DNA from: Deltaproteobacteria bacterium
GTDB lineage: Bacteria > Desulfobacterota > Syntrophobacteria > BM002
Length of the DNA: 34,848 nt
NCBI GenBank assembly: GCA_022340905.1
Contig: JAJDNB010000140.1
Coordinates: forward strand, 1 to 34,848
Reading direction: 5' to 3'
Part shown: positions 1 to 8,119 of the stretch, piece by piece
How positions within the stretch are numbered: position 1 is the first letter of the stretch
Layout of the letters: every line of letters starts with the position of its first letter
Translations under genes and position numbers: made by a program
The notes under the pieces: generated by a model
The model's input: the letters and a program-made list of their open reading frames with translations, nothing else
The model's database searches: none
What the model was told of the DNA's origin: nothing

Positions 1-528
1 ATCCAGCTGAGAGAGAAAGAATACGCCAAAAAGGATTTGTTTAACCTGGCCGTGAAGTTCAGGGAGATTACCACGCAAGCCGGGATTTTGCTCATCATCA
101 ACGATCATCTAGACATCGCTCTTGCAGTGGATGCGGATGGTGTTCATCTAGGCCAGGAGGATTTGCCTGTCCAGGCGGCGAGAAAGCTGGCGCCGGATTT
201 GCTCATTGGAGCCTCTACCCACTCTGTAGAACAAGCACTTGAGGCTGAAAAGAATGGGGCCGATTACGTCAACATTGGCCCCATATTCTCCACCAAAACA
301 AAGGAAGGGGTGGAACGTTCCCTGGGTCCCGAGGCGATCGCCGAAATAAGCAGGCAGATTGTAGTGCCTTTCACGGTCATGGGGGGCATTAGCGAGGCAA
401 ACATAGATCAAGTGCTTGCTCAGGGAGCGAGGAGGGTAGCTATGGTTTCTGCCATAACCAAGGCTGAAGACATTGCCAAGAAAGTTACATTTTTTAAAGA
501 AAAAATTCTTGTATTTTCAAAATGTTAG
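1..528 (+). CDS. thiE: Thiamine-phosphate synthase, 5'-truncated by the window edge
   Basis: Joins hydroxymethylpyrimidine diphosphate and thiazole phosphate to make thiamine phosphate in the cytoplasm. The frame is open from base 1 and starts inside the gene with IQLREKEYAKK, the Q-x-R-x-K substrate loop near the N-terminus of ThiE. Other family marks follow: INDHLDIALAVDADGVHLGQ, then IGASTHS, then the phosphate-binding part DYVNIGPIFSTKTKEG and the late VMGGI. About 175 codons remain, so only some 30 N-terminal residues are missing (ThiE is usually about 210 aa). Its ATG at 37 is internal and not the true start. The gene converges on the cysteine hydrolase that follows. Identification is firm. 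Confidence 0.93.
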   Translation: MQLREKEYAKKDLFNLAVKFREITTQAGILLIINDHLDIALAVDADGVHLGQEDLPVQAARKLAPDLLIGASTHSVEQALEAEKNGADYVNIGPIFSTKTKEGVERSLGPEAIAEISRQIVVPFTVMGGISEANIDQVLAQGARRVAMVSAITKAEDIAKKVTFFKEKILVFSKC

Positions 529-569
529 GGTCTTTTTTGGAACTCTCGCAGTAAGAGTTTGCCCCTATG

Positions 570-1604
570 TTAGAGTTGGATATCTGGCCAACTTGAGATG
601 GGATCGGTTGAACGCACTATATGCATGCCCGCATCGGCAAATCTCTGAAAAGCAGCGGTGGCCTGCTCGGTGTAGTCCATAGCGCCAGGGATAACAACTG
701 GGGAAGTGCAGTCTTCCAGAAGATAAACTTTCTCTGCAAGCCCCTTTTCTGACACCTGAATTTCGTTTAACAGGTCGTCGATCGTCCAGGCAACACAGTG
801 GCTCTTGGCCTGTCCGGCAATTACAACGGCATCAAAATCCAAAAGCTTTTTGACAAATCCGACATTTTTCTCCGCCACCTGCTCTCCCATTGCATCCTCC
901 AATACCTCTGGACTGAGAACAGAATAGTTCTCAGTAAAGGGATTACCTCCTTTGACCTGGAAATCCGGCTGATTATGTCGGGCAATGCTATGAAAGAAAA
1001 TTGCCTCCTCCACTGCTGAAACCAAGGCATGGCCAATTCCTCCGAGCATGGCATGATACGGCCAGATGGTAAGGTCGTACTTGCCGCCTCGTTGTAACTG
1101 TCGGGTATAGTGGTGCAAATATTGTTGACCGTAAGTTTCGTCGATATTCAGGCTGGGTGAGAGCTCGGGATTGAATTTCCAAACGCCTTGCTCAATGTCT
1201 TCCAGGGTAATGAGTGTGTAAGGTTGTGGATGTTCTCCCTTGTCGTTTACGAGAAAAATGGAGTGGAAAATCTGCATGGCCTGATGGGTGTCCATAGTTG
1301 GGCATATTTCAGTAATGACGTTCAAGTTAGCATAGATGAATTCGCACAACCTGCGATTGTCATCTACAGCTCCTGTTCCTGAAGCACCGCCGACAAAAAG
1401 CTCAAAGTCTGGAATACAGAAGGTGTTCTGCACATCAACCAACAGGAGGGAAATCCGGAATTTGTCCTTATAAGCTGGCTGGAGCAGGTGTTCTTTTGCC
1501 CATTTTTTAGCATCTGCCGCCCGCTCCTGGTAGGCCACCTTCCAGACTTCGCCAACTTTGTCAGGATTGAAGTGTGGGGGAATGGGAAGTCTCTGCCTCG
1601 CCAT
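570..1604 (-). CDS. Nicotinamidase/isochorismatase-like cysteine hydrolase
   Basis: A 344-residue cysteine hydrolase of the isochorismatase fold, probably deamidating nicotinamide to nicotinate. Visible landmarks: the catalytic Asp in [11 protein letters not shown] (D57), a metal-site-like D105-x-H107 with H114 in [13 protein letters not shown]218 in QVKGGNP, and the nucleophile C270 in [11 protein letters not shown]. It is longer than classical PncA (about 210 aa), with an extended N-terminus and an insertion around residues 120-175. The start at 1604 was chosen because AGGAGGTGAATCC precedes it. An upstream in-frame ATG (1652) lacks a ribosome binding site and would overlap the next gene. 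It shares strand and neighbourhood with nicotinate phosphoribosyltransferase (3782-5152), which supports a role in NAD salvage. Another amide or isochorismate-like substrate cannot be excluded. Confidence 0.8.
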   Translation of the reverse strand: MARQRLPIPPHFNPDKVGEVWKVAYQERAADAKKWAKEHLLQPAYKDKFRISLLLVDVQNTFCIPDFELFVGGASGTGAVDDNRRLCEFIYANLNVITEICPTMDTHQAMQIFHSIFLVNDKGEHPQPYTLITLEDIEQGVWKFNPELSPSLNIDETYGQQYLHHYTRQLQRGGKYDLTIWPYHAMLGGIGHALVSAVEEAIFFHSIARHNQPDFQVKGGNPFTENYSVLSPEVLEDAMGEQVAEKNVGFVKKLLDFDAVVIAGQAKSHCVAWTIDDLLNEIQVSEKGLAEKVYLLEDCTSPVVIPGAMDYTEQATAAFQRFADAGMHIVRSTDPISSWPDIQL

Positions 1605-1641
1605 GGATTCACCTCCTAATAATAATGTATCATACGCTCCA

Positions 1642-2247
1642 TCACTGGTCATAAATCATATAGCTTCGCACCTCTTTTGTTGCTTCCTCACCCAACAAAC
1701 ATTCCATAAGCAGGAAAATCACTTCCAGGGATGATCCGGGCCCATCGCAGGAGATTATCCGGTCATCCATAACCACGTGGTTGTCGTTTACCACCTTCGC
1801 GCCAGCTTGCCGAAGTCTGCCAACATTGTCGTGGTAACGGCTATAAGGATAGGTAGTGGCCTTTTTCCCTTTGAGGAGACCTGCCTCTGCAATGGGCAGG
1901 ATTCCCACGCACATGGTTGCGATGTAACCCCTATTCTCATGGATTTCGGCTGCTAACTTGTGGATTCTCGCGTCGTAGGCCTCATCAAAACCGTGGCTGT
2001 GAAAGCCTCCCGGCAGGACCAGTGCCCGGTAATCCGACGGATTGATCTCCCCGTAGAGGAGGTCAGGAGTGATAGTTAGGCCAAATCGGCTCTTGATGAC
2101 TTTATGAAAACCTGCCGTGGTCACTGACACTGTGGGTAGGTGGTTTCGATATTGAGTCCAGCCAAAAACATCCAGAGTGGTTACCGCCTCCAGATCTTCA
2201 AAACCTTGCGGCAGAAATAGTAATATTTTGGTAGGTTTATTTGGCAT
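1642..2247 (-). CDS. DJ-1/PfpI family protein
   Basis: A 201-residue single-domain protein of the DJ-1/ThiJ/PfpI (class I glutamine amidotransferase-like) fold. It opens with [15 protein letters not shown], carrying the conserved acidic residue E17 after the first strand. It has [16 protein letters not shown] in the middle and the nucleophile-elbow cysteine C113 in [20 protein letters not shown]. Members act as glyoxalases or deglycases, chaperones or amidases, and the sequence alone does not decide which. The start ATG has no obvious Shine-Dalgarno sequence; the upstream DNA is AT-rich. The stop lies 37 bp before the hydrolase start, so the two are probably co-transcribed. Confidence 0.88.
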   Translation of the reverse strand: MPNKPTKILLFLPQGFEDLEAVTTLDVFGWTQYRNHLPTVSVTTAGFHKVIKSRFGLTITPDLLYGEINPSDYRALVLPGGFHSHGFDEAYDARIHKLAAEIHENRGYIATMCVGILPIAEAGLLKGKKATTYPYSRYHDNVGRLRQAGAKVVNDNHVVMDDRIISCDGPGSSLEVIFLLMECLLGEEATKEVRSYMIYDQ

Positions 2248-2288
2248 AATTTATAATAATTTCAAATATTTATAAATACACAGGTAGT

Positions 2289-2303
2289 GTATACTTTGTA
2301 TAC
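2289..2303. promoter_or_regulatory. Palindrome GTATACTTTGTATAC upstream of the DJ-1/PfpI gene
   Basis: Two GTATAC hexamers separated by TTT lie about 42 bp upstream of the start at 2247, in an AT-rich stretch that probably carries the promoter. The symmetry suggests an operator, but no regulator can be named. Confidence 0.35.
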
Positions 2304-2413
2304 GAACAGCACTCTTGGCATGGAGCAACAACGAGAGGAAATTCTAGATGTCAACCAGTCTCCGCGCTTTCAATCTGCGCTTTCAGATCGAATCAGCAAT
2401 CCGCAATAAGCTC

Positions 2414-3697
2414 CTAATCCCATTCCCGCAGATCGACAATACGCTTGTCGGGCTCTCGAAGATCACTGGCTTGGACAAAAGTTACATCTGCTCTTAGCTT
2501 CAGCACAGTGCGGATTCTTTCCTGGAGAGGCGAGAGCAATTCTTTCTGGGATGAGTCTTGACCTAACACTGCCAAAAATGTGAGTTTGTCTCGGCCATGT
2601 TCTCGCTCCACCACAGCCTGAGCAGCTTGAATTTCTGAAAAAACAGCTATCACCTCTTCCACCTGGGAGGGGTGGATGAACATGCCACGTACTTTAGTAA
2701 CCTGATCCACCCTCCCCACAAGTTTCATGAGCCGAGGCGAAGTTCTGCCACAGGGGCAAGGGTCGTCTTCGTAAAAGGAGAGGTCTCCAGTGCCAAAGCG
2801 GATTAAGGGATAGACAGGATTCTCGAGTAAGGTCACCACTACCTCACCGACTTGCCCTGCTCCCAGTTGCTTGCCGGTTTCAGGATCCACCACCTCTATG
2901 ATTCGGTAGTCAGCAAAGTGCATTCCATTCTTCTGACCGCACTCATAAGCGATGGCCCCTACATCTGCAGTGGCGAGGAACTGTCGGACTAGAACACCAT
3001 ACTTTTCTTCAAACTGGTTGCGGGTCGCATCGGTTAGCATTTCGCCTGCGGTGACCGCTATCTCTAGATTAAAATCGCGGCGAAAATCTTTGCCGTTCTG
3101 TTCCGCACGTTCAATAATGGCCTGGAGAAAACTAGGAACTCCTACATAACCGGTGAGCTTGAGCTCGTCCATGAGCTGAACTTGAGTTTCAGTGTTGCCC
3201 ACACCGCCGGGGACTACGGTGCAACCGATGCCGCTCAAACCCTGGTCGCACATAAGCCCGCCCGGCGTGAGGTGGTAAGAGAAGGTATTTAGTATCCTGT
3301 CTCCAGGGCGAAAACCGGTATTAAAGAAAACCGCCTGCAACCTCCAGTAGTCAGCCTGAAATCCTTCAGGGTCAAAAATAGCTCCGGGAGAAGAGTAGAT
3401 TCGGCGGAGTTTGTCCAAGTCGACCCCCAGAAGTCCACCAAAAGGGGGAGAGGCTTGCTGGAGCTGCCGCATTTTTGCTTTGGGGATAATTCCTAGTGAC
3501 TGAAGATCTTGTAAAGAGCGAATGTCGGTGGGACCCACTCCCGCTGCCTCGAATTTTGCTCGCATGGCGGGAGCTTGTTCATAAGCTGTCATGACTGCCC
3601 GCTGCAGTAGATTTTCCAGGAAGTTTTTTTTCTGCTCCCAAGGAAGAGTTTCCAGCTGTTCATCATAATAACCGCGCAAGCGCTCGTCTTTTTTCAT
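2414..3697 (-). CDS. Phenylacetate-CoA ligase-like (PaaK family) AMP-forming ligase
   Basis: A 427-residue adenylate-forming enzyme of the PaaK type, expected to activate an (aryl) carboxylic acid to its CoA thioester through an acyl-AMP. The N-terminus YYDEQLETLPWEQ, the middle FNTGFRPGDRILNTFSYHLT, the VPSFLQAI helix, the LIRFGTGDLSFYEDDPCPCGRTSPRL stretch (residues about 300-330, with the CPCG pair typical of PaaK) and a C-terminal VGRVDQVTKVRGMFIHPSQVEE hinge are all present. The usual Ser/Thr/Gly-rich P-loop is replaced by YSSPGAIFDP (residues about 116-125), a variant that may mark a subfamily rather than loss of function. GAGGTG precedes the ATG. Its substrate is not evident from the neighbours, which look like NAD salvage. 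Confidence 0.85.
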   Translation of the reverse strand: MKKDERLRGYYDEQLETLPWEQKKNFLENLLQRAVMTAYEQAPAMRAKFEAAGVGPTDIRSLQDLQSLGIIPKAKMRQLQQASPPFGGLLGVDLDKLRRIYSSPGAIFDPEGFQADYWRLQAVFFNTGFRPGDRILNTFSYHLTPGGLMCDQGLSGIGCTVVPGGVGNTETQVQLMDELKLTGYVGVPSFLQAIIERAEQNGKDFRRDFNLEIAVTAGEMLTDATRNQFEEKYGVLVRQFLATADVGAIAYECGQKNGMHFADYRIIEVVDPETGKQLGAGQVGEVVVTLLENPVYPLIRFGTGDLSFYEDDPCPCGRTSPRLMKLVGRVDQVTKVRGMFIHPSQVEEVIAVFSEIQAAQAVVEREHGRDKLTFLAVLGQDSSQKELLSPLQERIRTVLKLRADVTFVQASDLREPDKRIVDLREWD

Positions 3698-3781
3698 GGT
3701 GTCGCACCTCGGTGTTTTGAACTCAGGCAGTTGTGGATGGGTTATGGTTTCAAGGGCTCAGACAAAAAATGTGAGCAGGGA

Positions 3782-5152
3782 TCAACGAGACCCCAGCTCT
3801 TTTTCGCTAATTTCGCGTTTGATTTGATCCTGGAGTGCTTGGAGCTTAGGGGTTATTTTCACAGGATAGTTTGGATTTCCCTCAAGGTCCTTGTAGGTTT
3901 CCGGGAGTAGACTGAATTCCTCCTTAAAGCGTTTCTGAATCTCGGGCAAAGGCACCTTTGGGAGCACCCTTTTTCCATCTCGCATCACCGTTTCCAACAG
4001 AGATTCTGAATCGACCACTTCCTCGTCTAGCAGTCCTATGAGATCTCCCCTGAACAAACCATGTTCATCCCTTTGCCGAAACACCTGCTTCGGACCCGCT
4101 AAGGAAACCTTGCCACTACTCAATTTTAATACGGGTCTTCCGTTGTACATGACCATTTTATAGGCCATGTCAAGGTAGGGAGCATCAGCAGATACCCCCA
4201 TCTTTGTCCCCACCCCGAATGCATCGATAATGGCACCGGCGGTCAATATCTTTTGGATCTTGAATTCATCGAAGCCACCACTGGCAAAGATTCTCACCTC
4301 GGGAAAGCCAGCCTCGTCAAAGATTTGCCGCACTTGTTGGCTGAGTTGGACCATATCGCCGCTATCCAGTCGAACGGCTCTAAGATCCTGTCCGGCCTGT
4401 CTCATCTCGCGAGCCACGGTCACCGCTTTTCGTGCTCCGACTAGGGTGTCGTAGGTGTCTATTAACAGGACGGTATTATCGGGGAAAGACTTGACAAAGG
4501 CACGAAACGAGTCAATTTCTCGGTCGAAACTTTCAACGTAAGAATGCGCCATGGTGCCGTAAATGGGTAGATCATAAATCTTCCCTGCCTGAACATTGCT
4601 GGTGCCGATGAAGCCGCCGATAAAACTCGCCCTGGCAACCATTAGGCCTGCATCCATGCCGTGGGTGCGGCGCAGGGAAAAATCCACCAATCGGCGCTCA
4701 CCTGCGGCATAGTGGCAACGAGAGGCCTTTGTGGCGACTAAAGTAGGCAAATTTATGGAGTTGATGACAAAGGTCTCCACCACCTGAGCTTGCATAACAG
4801 GGGCGGTGATTTCAACTAGTGGTTCATCACAGAAGGCAATGCGGCCTTCGGGAATTGCTCGTACCTCACCGGTGAAGTGGAGCGTTTCCAAAAACTGCAA
4901 GAACTTCGAAGGAAAAAGAGAAGTCCGTTCAAGGTATTCGAGATCGTCGGCATGGAAATGGAAAGACTCCAAATAATCCAAAAGGGGATCCAGCCCTGCG
5001 CAGACCAGATAGGAGCGTTTGGGGGGGTATTCTCTTACCATAAGACTGAAGCTGGCTGGAGCGAACATATCCTGTTCGAAGTAGCTGGCGGCCATGGTGA
5101 GTTCATACAGATCAGTCATGATTTCTCTGCTCTTTGGCTGATCTGTATCCAT
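3782..5152 (-). CDS. pncB: Nicotinate phosphoribosyltransferase
   Basis: Converts nicotinate and PRPP (with ATP) to nicotinate mononucleotide, the entry step of the Preiss-Handler NAD salvage pathway. Family marks: MTDLYELTMAASYF at the N-terminus, FSLRRTHGMDAG in the middle, GTMAHS with the phosphorylatable histidine, and the RLDSGDM and FASGGFDE phosphate-binding stretches. The length (456 aa from the chosen start) fits the bacterial/archaeal NAPRT class. Start 5152 (MDTDQPKS) has AAAGGT a few bases upstream; an in-frame ATG at 5200 only adds residues not typical of the family. With the nicotinamidase-like gene at 570-1604 it would complete nicotinamide to NaMN. Confidence 0.92.
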   Translation of the reverse strand: MDTDQPKSREIMTDLYELTMAASYFEQDMFAPASFSLMVREYPPKRSYLVCAGLDPLLDYLESFHFHADDLEYLERTSLFPSKFLQFLETLHFTGEVRAIPEGRIAFCDEPLVEITAPVMQAQVVETFVINSINLPTLVATKASRCHYAAGERRLVDFSLRRTHGMDAGLMVARASFIGGFIGTSNVQAGKIYDLPIYGTMAHSYVESFDREIDSFRAFVKSFPDNTVLLIDTYDTLVGARKAVTVAREMRQAGQDLRAVRLDSGDMVQLSQQVRQIFDEAGFPEVRIFASGGFDEFKIQKILTAGAIIDAFGVGTKMGVSADAPYLDMAYKMVMYNGRPVLKLSSGKVSLAGPKQVFRQRDEHGLFRGDLIGLLDEEVVDSESLLETVMRDGKRVLPKVPLPEIQKRFKEEFSLLPETYKDLEGNPNYPVKITPKLQALQDQIKREISEKELGSR

Positions 5153-5526
5153 TGGCAATACCTTTCTGTGGGGTGTGATGCTGCTTTTCAGGATGGACAA
5201 TATGTACTCTCTTTAACAGAAAGGTGAAAAGGGTTCAAGATATTATGAAATGAGGTCTATCTTGGTGCTCGCCATGGCACAAAGAGTGCATCAAGTTAAT
5301 TTTAACCATATATTCTTAGCTTTTAGGAGCAGGTTTCATTGTCTTGGGTGGGACTGTACACCGGGCAGTGGTGGATGTTAGGTTTTCTATTGGTTAATAG
5401 AGGGAAAGCAATAATGAAAAATCTGGTAAAATAACATGGATTAAACATATTGAAAACCGCAACCTAGTATTACCAAATCATTATAAAAAGGAATTTCAAA
5501 TTATCTAAGACAAATGGAGTTGGTAA
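5153..5526. other. Divergent intergenic region, promoters only
   Basis: This AT-rich stretch lies between the start of pncB on the minus strand and the ARMT1-like gene on the plus strand. No convincing ORF, repeat or RNA gene is visible. It presumably holds two divergent promoters; GGAG stands about 8 bases before the ATG at 5527. Confidence 0.5.
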
Positions 5527-7341
5527 ATGGGTTCCAACAGCAGGACGCAAATTGATTCTGTGGGTGACCTGATTCCCAAACACGGGGGGAACCCTAAAGA
5601 TGATGCCTGGATGACAAACTTTTTTACTGAAAATCACCTGGATTTTGAAACCCAACCAGATGAAGTGGCTTCACCTGAACAGATCCGTTTCGTTGTCTAT
5701 TTACCTGAAAATGTGGTCTACTATCCTTGCTCAACCGAAGTTTTCCAGGCCATCTTGAACAGGAAGTCAAAGACGTACCTCAATGACCGTTATCAAAAGG
5801 TCTGGAAAGTTGTAGAAGGGCTGGTTCAAGACCTGATCCCTGATACGTCTAAAAGAACTTTTCTGACAGAACTGCTGAGAATCAAATTCGAACACGATAC
5901 CCACGACGGCATCATCCTCCCAACCCGGCTTGAAAAAAGGCTCTTTAAGATTTTTATTGACAAAAGTAAGATCGACACCCCAAATTTCCCTGCCAAGGTC
6001 GAGCGGAATAAGATGGTATACCAGTTGGTTGCAGGACCAACGTTTTGGAATAGCTTCAACTGGATTGATCAGCAAACTGTCCTGAGTTTTGAGAGCTTAG
6101 AGGATCTAAAGTCCGAGGCGGCCAAGCTCCAGCTAAAAAGACTTCTCAAGCTGAGTGTTGCTCGTGAGGTCTGGGAAAATGAAGGAACGGGATCTAATCC
6201 GCCTAATATAGATTTTCGTAAAATCCTCCATCGACCGCTGCGGGGGAACGGAGTTGAGACCCTGTTGAAGCTTCTCCAGAGACCTCAAGAGGCGCCAGGT
6301 GCTTGCATGGAGTCTCCCAAGAAAATTCTCTGGCTGTGCAACGAGGCGGGTGAAATAGTCCTTGATTTGAAGATCATACGGTTCCTTTTAGGCTGGGGAC
6401 ACAAGGTAATACTAGTGGTCAAGGATGGTTTTTATCTAAACAAGGTTACAAGATACGATGTAAAAAATGATCCGGTGCTTGCGGGGGAACTAGATGATGC
6501 CTCCTTCATTGAAGATCCTGGTATTTCCAAGAAAGAACTACTCGAGAAACTCAAGACAGACACGCACCTTTTCATCATCTCCGACGGCACGCAAGAGCGT
6601 CTAAATTTACTCTTAACCTCGACGTCCTTCGCCAGAATGTTCAAGGAAGCAGATGTGGTTATCTCAAAAGGAGAGGGGCAATGGAGACGACTGTTTGCCA
6701 ACCCCTTCCAATTTACCCGAGATGTTTTTAATGTGCGGCTGAGCAAAGACGGCCAAGAGGTCATAGTCAGTTATAAACCCAAACATCCAGAGGCAGTGAA
6801 GTTTTCAGAACAGGATCTCAAAGAAATGGCACAAGCACTTATTCGAGAAATGTCCGCCGCAAAGAGTCGAGGTGAAAAGGTCATCTTCTACAGTGCTATT
6901 ATCGGCAGCATTCCAGGACAGATAGAGACCGCGATTTTGATTCTCACAGCTTTTGTGAGTGAGCTTCGTAAGACCTACAAGAGAAGTTTTATCATCAACC
7001 CATCCGAGCATTTTGTTACTGGTATGGATGCTGACGACCTCATGTATATGTGGGAGGTAGTGCAGCGGAGCGGCTTGATAGACATATGGAGGTTCCAAAC
7101 TGTAGAAGATATTGAGACCAGCTTCAGGATTCTTAATAGGGAAGTTCCTCCGGAATGGCTCGGCAAGGATGCAACCTACAGTACGGGTTGCACCAAGGAG
7201 ATGAAGATTGCCCTGGACGTACAACTGTCACATCCAGAAATGCAGATAATAGGACCGGCAAAAGAGCGCTTTCTACGCCGCTCAGAATATGGAATCGGTA
7301 AACTCTACGACCGACGATTGAGTGATATCAGCTTACCTTAA
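5527..7341 (+). CDS. ARMT1-like (DUF89) damage-control phosphatase family protein, with variant metal site
   Basis: A 604-residue protein whose second half (residues about 265-470) matches the DUF89/ARMT1-like fold of metal-dependent phosphatases that clear damaged or over-reactive phosphometabolites. KKILWLCNEAGEIVLDL (residues 266-282) corresponds to the family's DNAGE motif and ADVVISKGEGQW (375-386) to its second signature, with K381. The expected Asp-Asn before AGE reads Asn-Glu (N272-E273), so metal binding may be altered. Residues 1-260 are helical-looking and unrecognised. The C-terminal 100 residues contain NPSEHFVTGMDADDLMYMW and a cysteine in STGCTKEM. A short sequence with GGAG precedes the ATG. 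It is followed by a 15-16 bp hairpin that could end transcription. The substrate is unknown. Confidence 0.72.
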   Translation: MGSNSRTQIDSVGDLIPKHGGNPKDDAWMTNFFTENHLDFETQPDEVASPEQIRFVVYLPENVVYYPCSTEVFQAILNRKSKTYLNDRYQKVWKVVEGLVQDLIPDTSKRTFLTELLRIKFEHDTHDGIILPTRLEKRLFKIFIDKSKIDTPNFPAKVERNKMVYQLVAGPTFWNSFNWIDQQTVLSFESLEDLKSEAAKLQLKRLLKLSVAREVWENEGTGSNPPNIDFRKILHRPLRGNGVETLLKLLQRPQEAPGACMESPKKILWLCNEAGEIVLDLKIIRFLLGWGHKVILVVKDGFYLNKVTRYDVKNDPVLAGELDDASFIEDPGISKKELLEKLKTDTHLFIISDGTQERLNLLLTSTSFARMFKEADVVISKGEGQWRRLFANPFQFTRDVFNVRLSKDGQEVIVSYKPKHPEAVKFSEQDLKEMAQALIREMSAAKSRGEKVIFYSAIIGSIPGQIETAILILTAFVSELRKTYKRSFIINPSEHFVTGMDADDLMYMWEVVQRSGLIDIWRFQTVEDIETSFRILNREVPPEWLGKDATYSTGCTKEMKIALDVQLSHPEMQIIGPAKERFLRRSEYGIGKLYDRRLSDISLP

Positions 7342-7345
7342 AGAC

Positions 7346-7401
7346 GTTTCAGGTTTCGGGTTTCAGGTGTCAGGGAGGAGAAACCTGACACCTGAAACCT
7401 T
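7346..7401. repeat. Hairpin of the GTTTCAGGTGTCAGG word family, copy 1
   Basis: GGTTTCAGGTGTCAGG at 7359-7374 is exactly complementary to 7384-7399 with a 9-nt loop. The left arm is preceded by two further degenerate copies of the GGTTTC unit. The same word recurs at 14117-14161. Lying just after the stop of the ARMT1-like gene, it may act as a transcription terminator, though no T-run follows. Confidence 0.8.
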
Positions 7402-7434
7402 AGGAATGGCTCTCTAGCTGCGATAGGGACGGCG

Positions 7435-7692
7435 ATGCCATACGAACCGACAGAGGTTGAATGCTACAGTGGCTATCGAGTTAACGAACGTCCTGTGGCA
7501 TTCATCTTTGAAGATCGCCGTTGGCAGGTAACGGAAGTAATTGATCGCTGGCACGAAGGTGGGCTGGACTCCAGTGAGCCGGCCTTGGACTACTACAAGG
7601 TGCGCACCATTGAGGGGCGGATATTTCTACTCCGCTACAATTCGCTCTTTGATGCATGGGCCATCCGCGTACCCCAAAAAACCTCCCACTGA
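7435..7692 (+). CDS. Small conserved protein, DUF6504-like
   Basis: An 85-residue protein with VECYSGYRVNERPVAFIFEDRRWQV followed by VIDRWHEGG and later YYKVRTIEGRIFLLRYN. The RPVAF-x5-RRW-x2-x-E-V-I-DRW pattern resembles the small DUF6504-type proteins of uncharacterised function. It looks like a compact beta-rich cytoplasmic protein with no signal peptide or membrane segment. AGGGACGG precedes the ATG. It lies 93 bp after the ARMT1-like gene, with the hairpin between them, so it may have its own transcript. No biochemical function can be assigned. Confidence 0.65.
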   Translation: MPYEPTEVECYSGYRVNERPVAFIFEDRRWQVTEVIDRWHEGGLDSSEPALDYYKVRTIEGRIFLLRYNSLFDAWAIRVPQKTSH

Positions 7693-7714
7693 CCAGGTAC
7701 TTGACTATAACTTC

Positions 7715-8105
7715 ACCACGAAGATCACGAAGGTCACAAAGAAATATCAACAAGTGAAGGATCTCATAGAAGTATCTCAACAAAGGAACTATCCATCACG
7801 GAAGCTCACGGAGGGTTACCGACATTACCTATGCTTAAAGGCCGCCGCTTTGCGGGGGTTCCGATAGATGTCTATCGGAACTAATGGGGAGTCCCTGAGG
7901 GGTAGGGCAAGCCTGCTTGTCCTTACCATCAAGTTCTCCCCATGAAGCCTTTAAGCTATCCTGCTAGAGTTCAGGGCCCATGTCTGGGCAAATCAAGCTG
8001 AAAGAGCTCTGTGTAAATCCGTGTGGATCCGTGGTGAATTGATTAGTTTCCAGTTAAGGGCTTTAGTGATTTCTTATACTTCGTGTGCTTCGCGCCCTTC
8101 GTGGT
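7715..8105. repeat. Inverted pair of CACGAAG-word repeats flanking the 7833-7956 structure
   Basis: The left arm ACCACGAAGATCACGAAGG (7715-7733) repeats the unit CACGAAG with a period of about 9-10. The right arm 8079-8105 reads as the complement with small changes (CTTCGTG, CTTCGCG, CTTCGTGG). Together they flank about 350 bp of noncoding DNA that holds the multi-stem element. Near 8010-8038 another word occurs, TGTGTAAATCCGTGTGGATC. No gene is convincing in 7693-8119. Confidence 0.6.
7833..7956. ncRNA. Putative multi-stem structured element (closed cloverleaf-like fold)
   Basis: An outer stem GCTTAAAGGC (7833-7842) pairs perfectly with GCCTTTAAGC (7947-7956). Inside it are an 11-bp hairpin GTTCCGATAGA/TCTATCGGAAC (7858-7868 with 7871-7881) and an 8-bp stem ATGGGGAG (7884-7891) with CTCCCCAT (7936-7943). 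That second stem encloses a further hairpin, GGTAGGGCAAG (7901-7911) with CTTGTCCTTACC (7916-7927), with one bulge and one G-U pair. A small CCGC/GCGG stem fits between 7842 and 7857. It could be an RNA or a DNA-level mobile hairpin; strand and function are unknown. Confidence 0.45.
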
Positions 8106-8119
8106 TTTCCTTTGCTGTG

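Noticed and set aside
3340..3380. PaaK-like gene as a pseudogene because of the missing canonical Ser/Thr/Gly P-loop.
   Set aside because: The frame is intact over 427 residues with all later motifs and the CPCG pair. The replaced loop looks like a subfamily trait.
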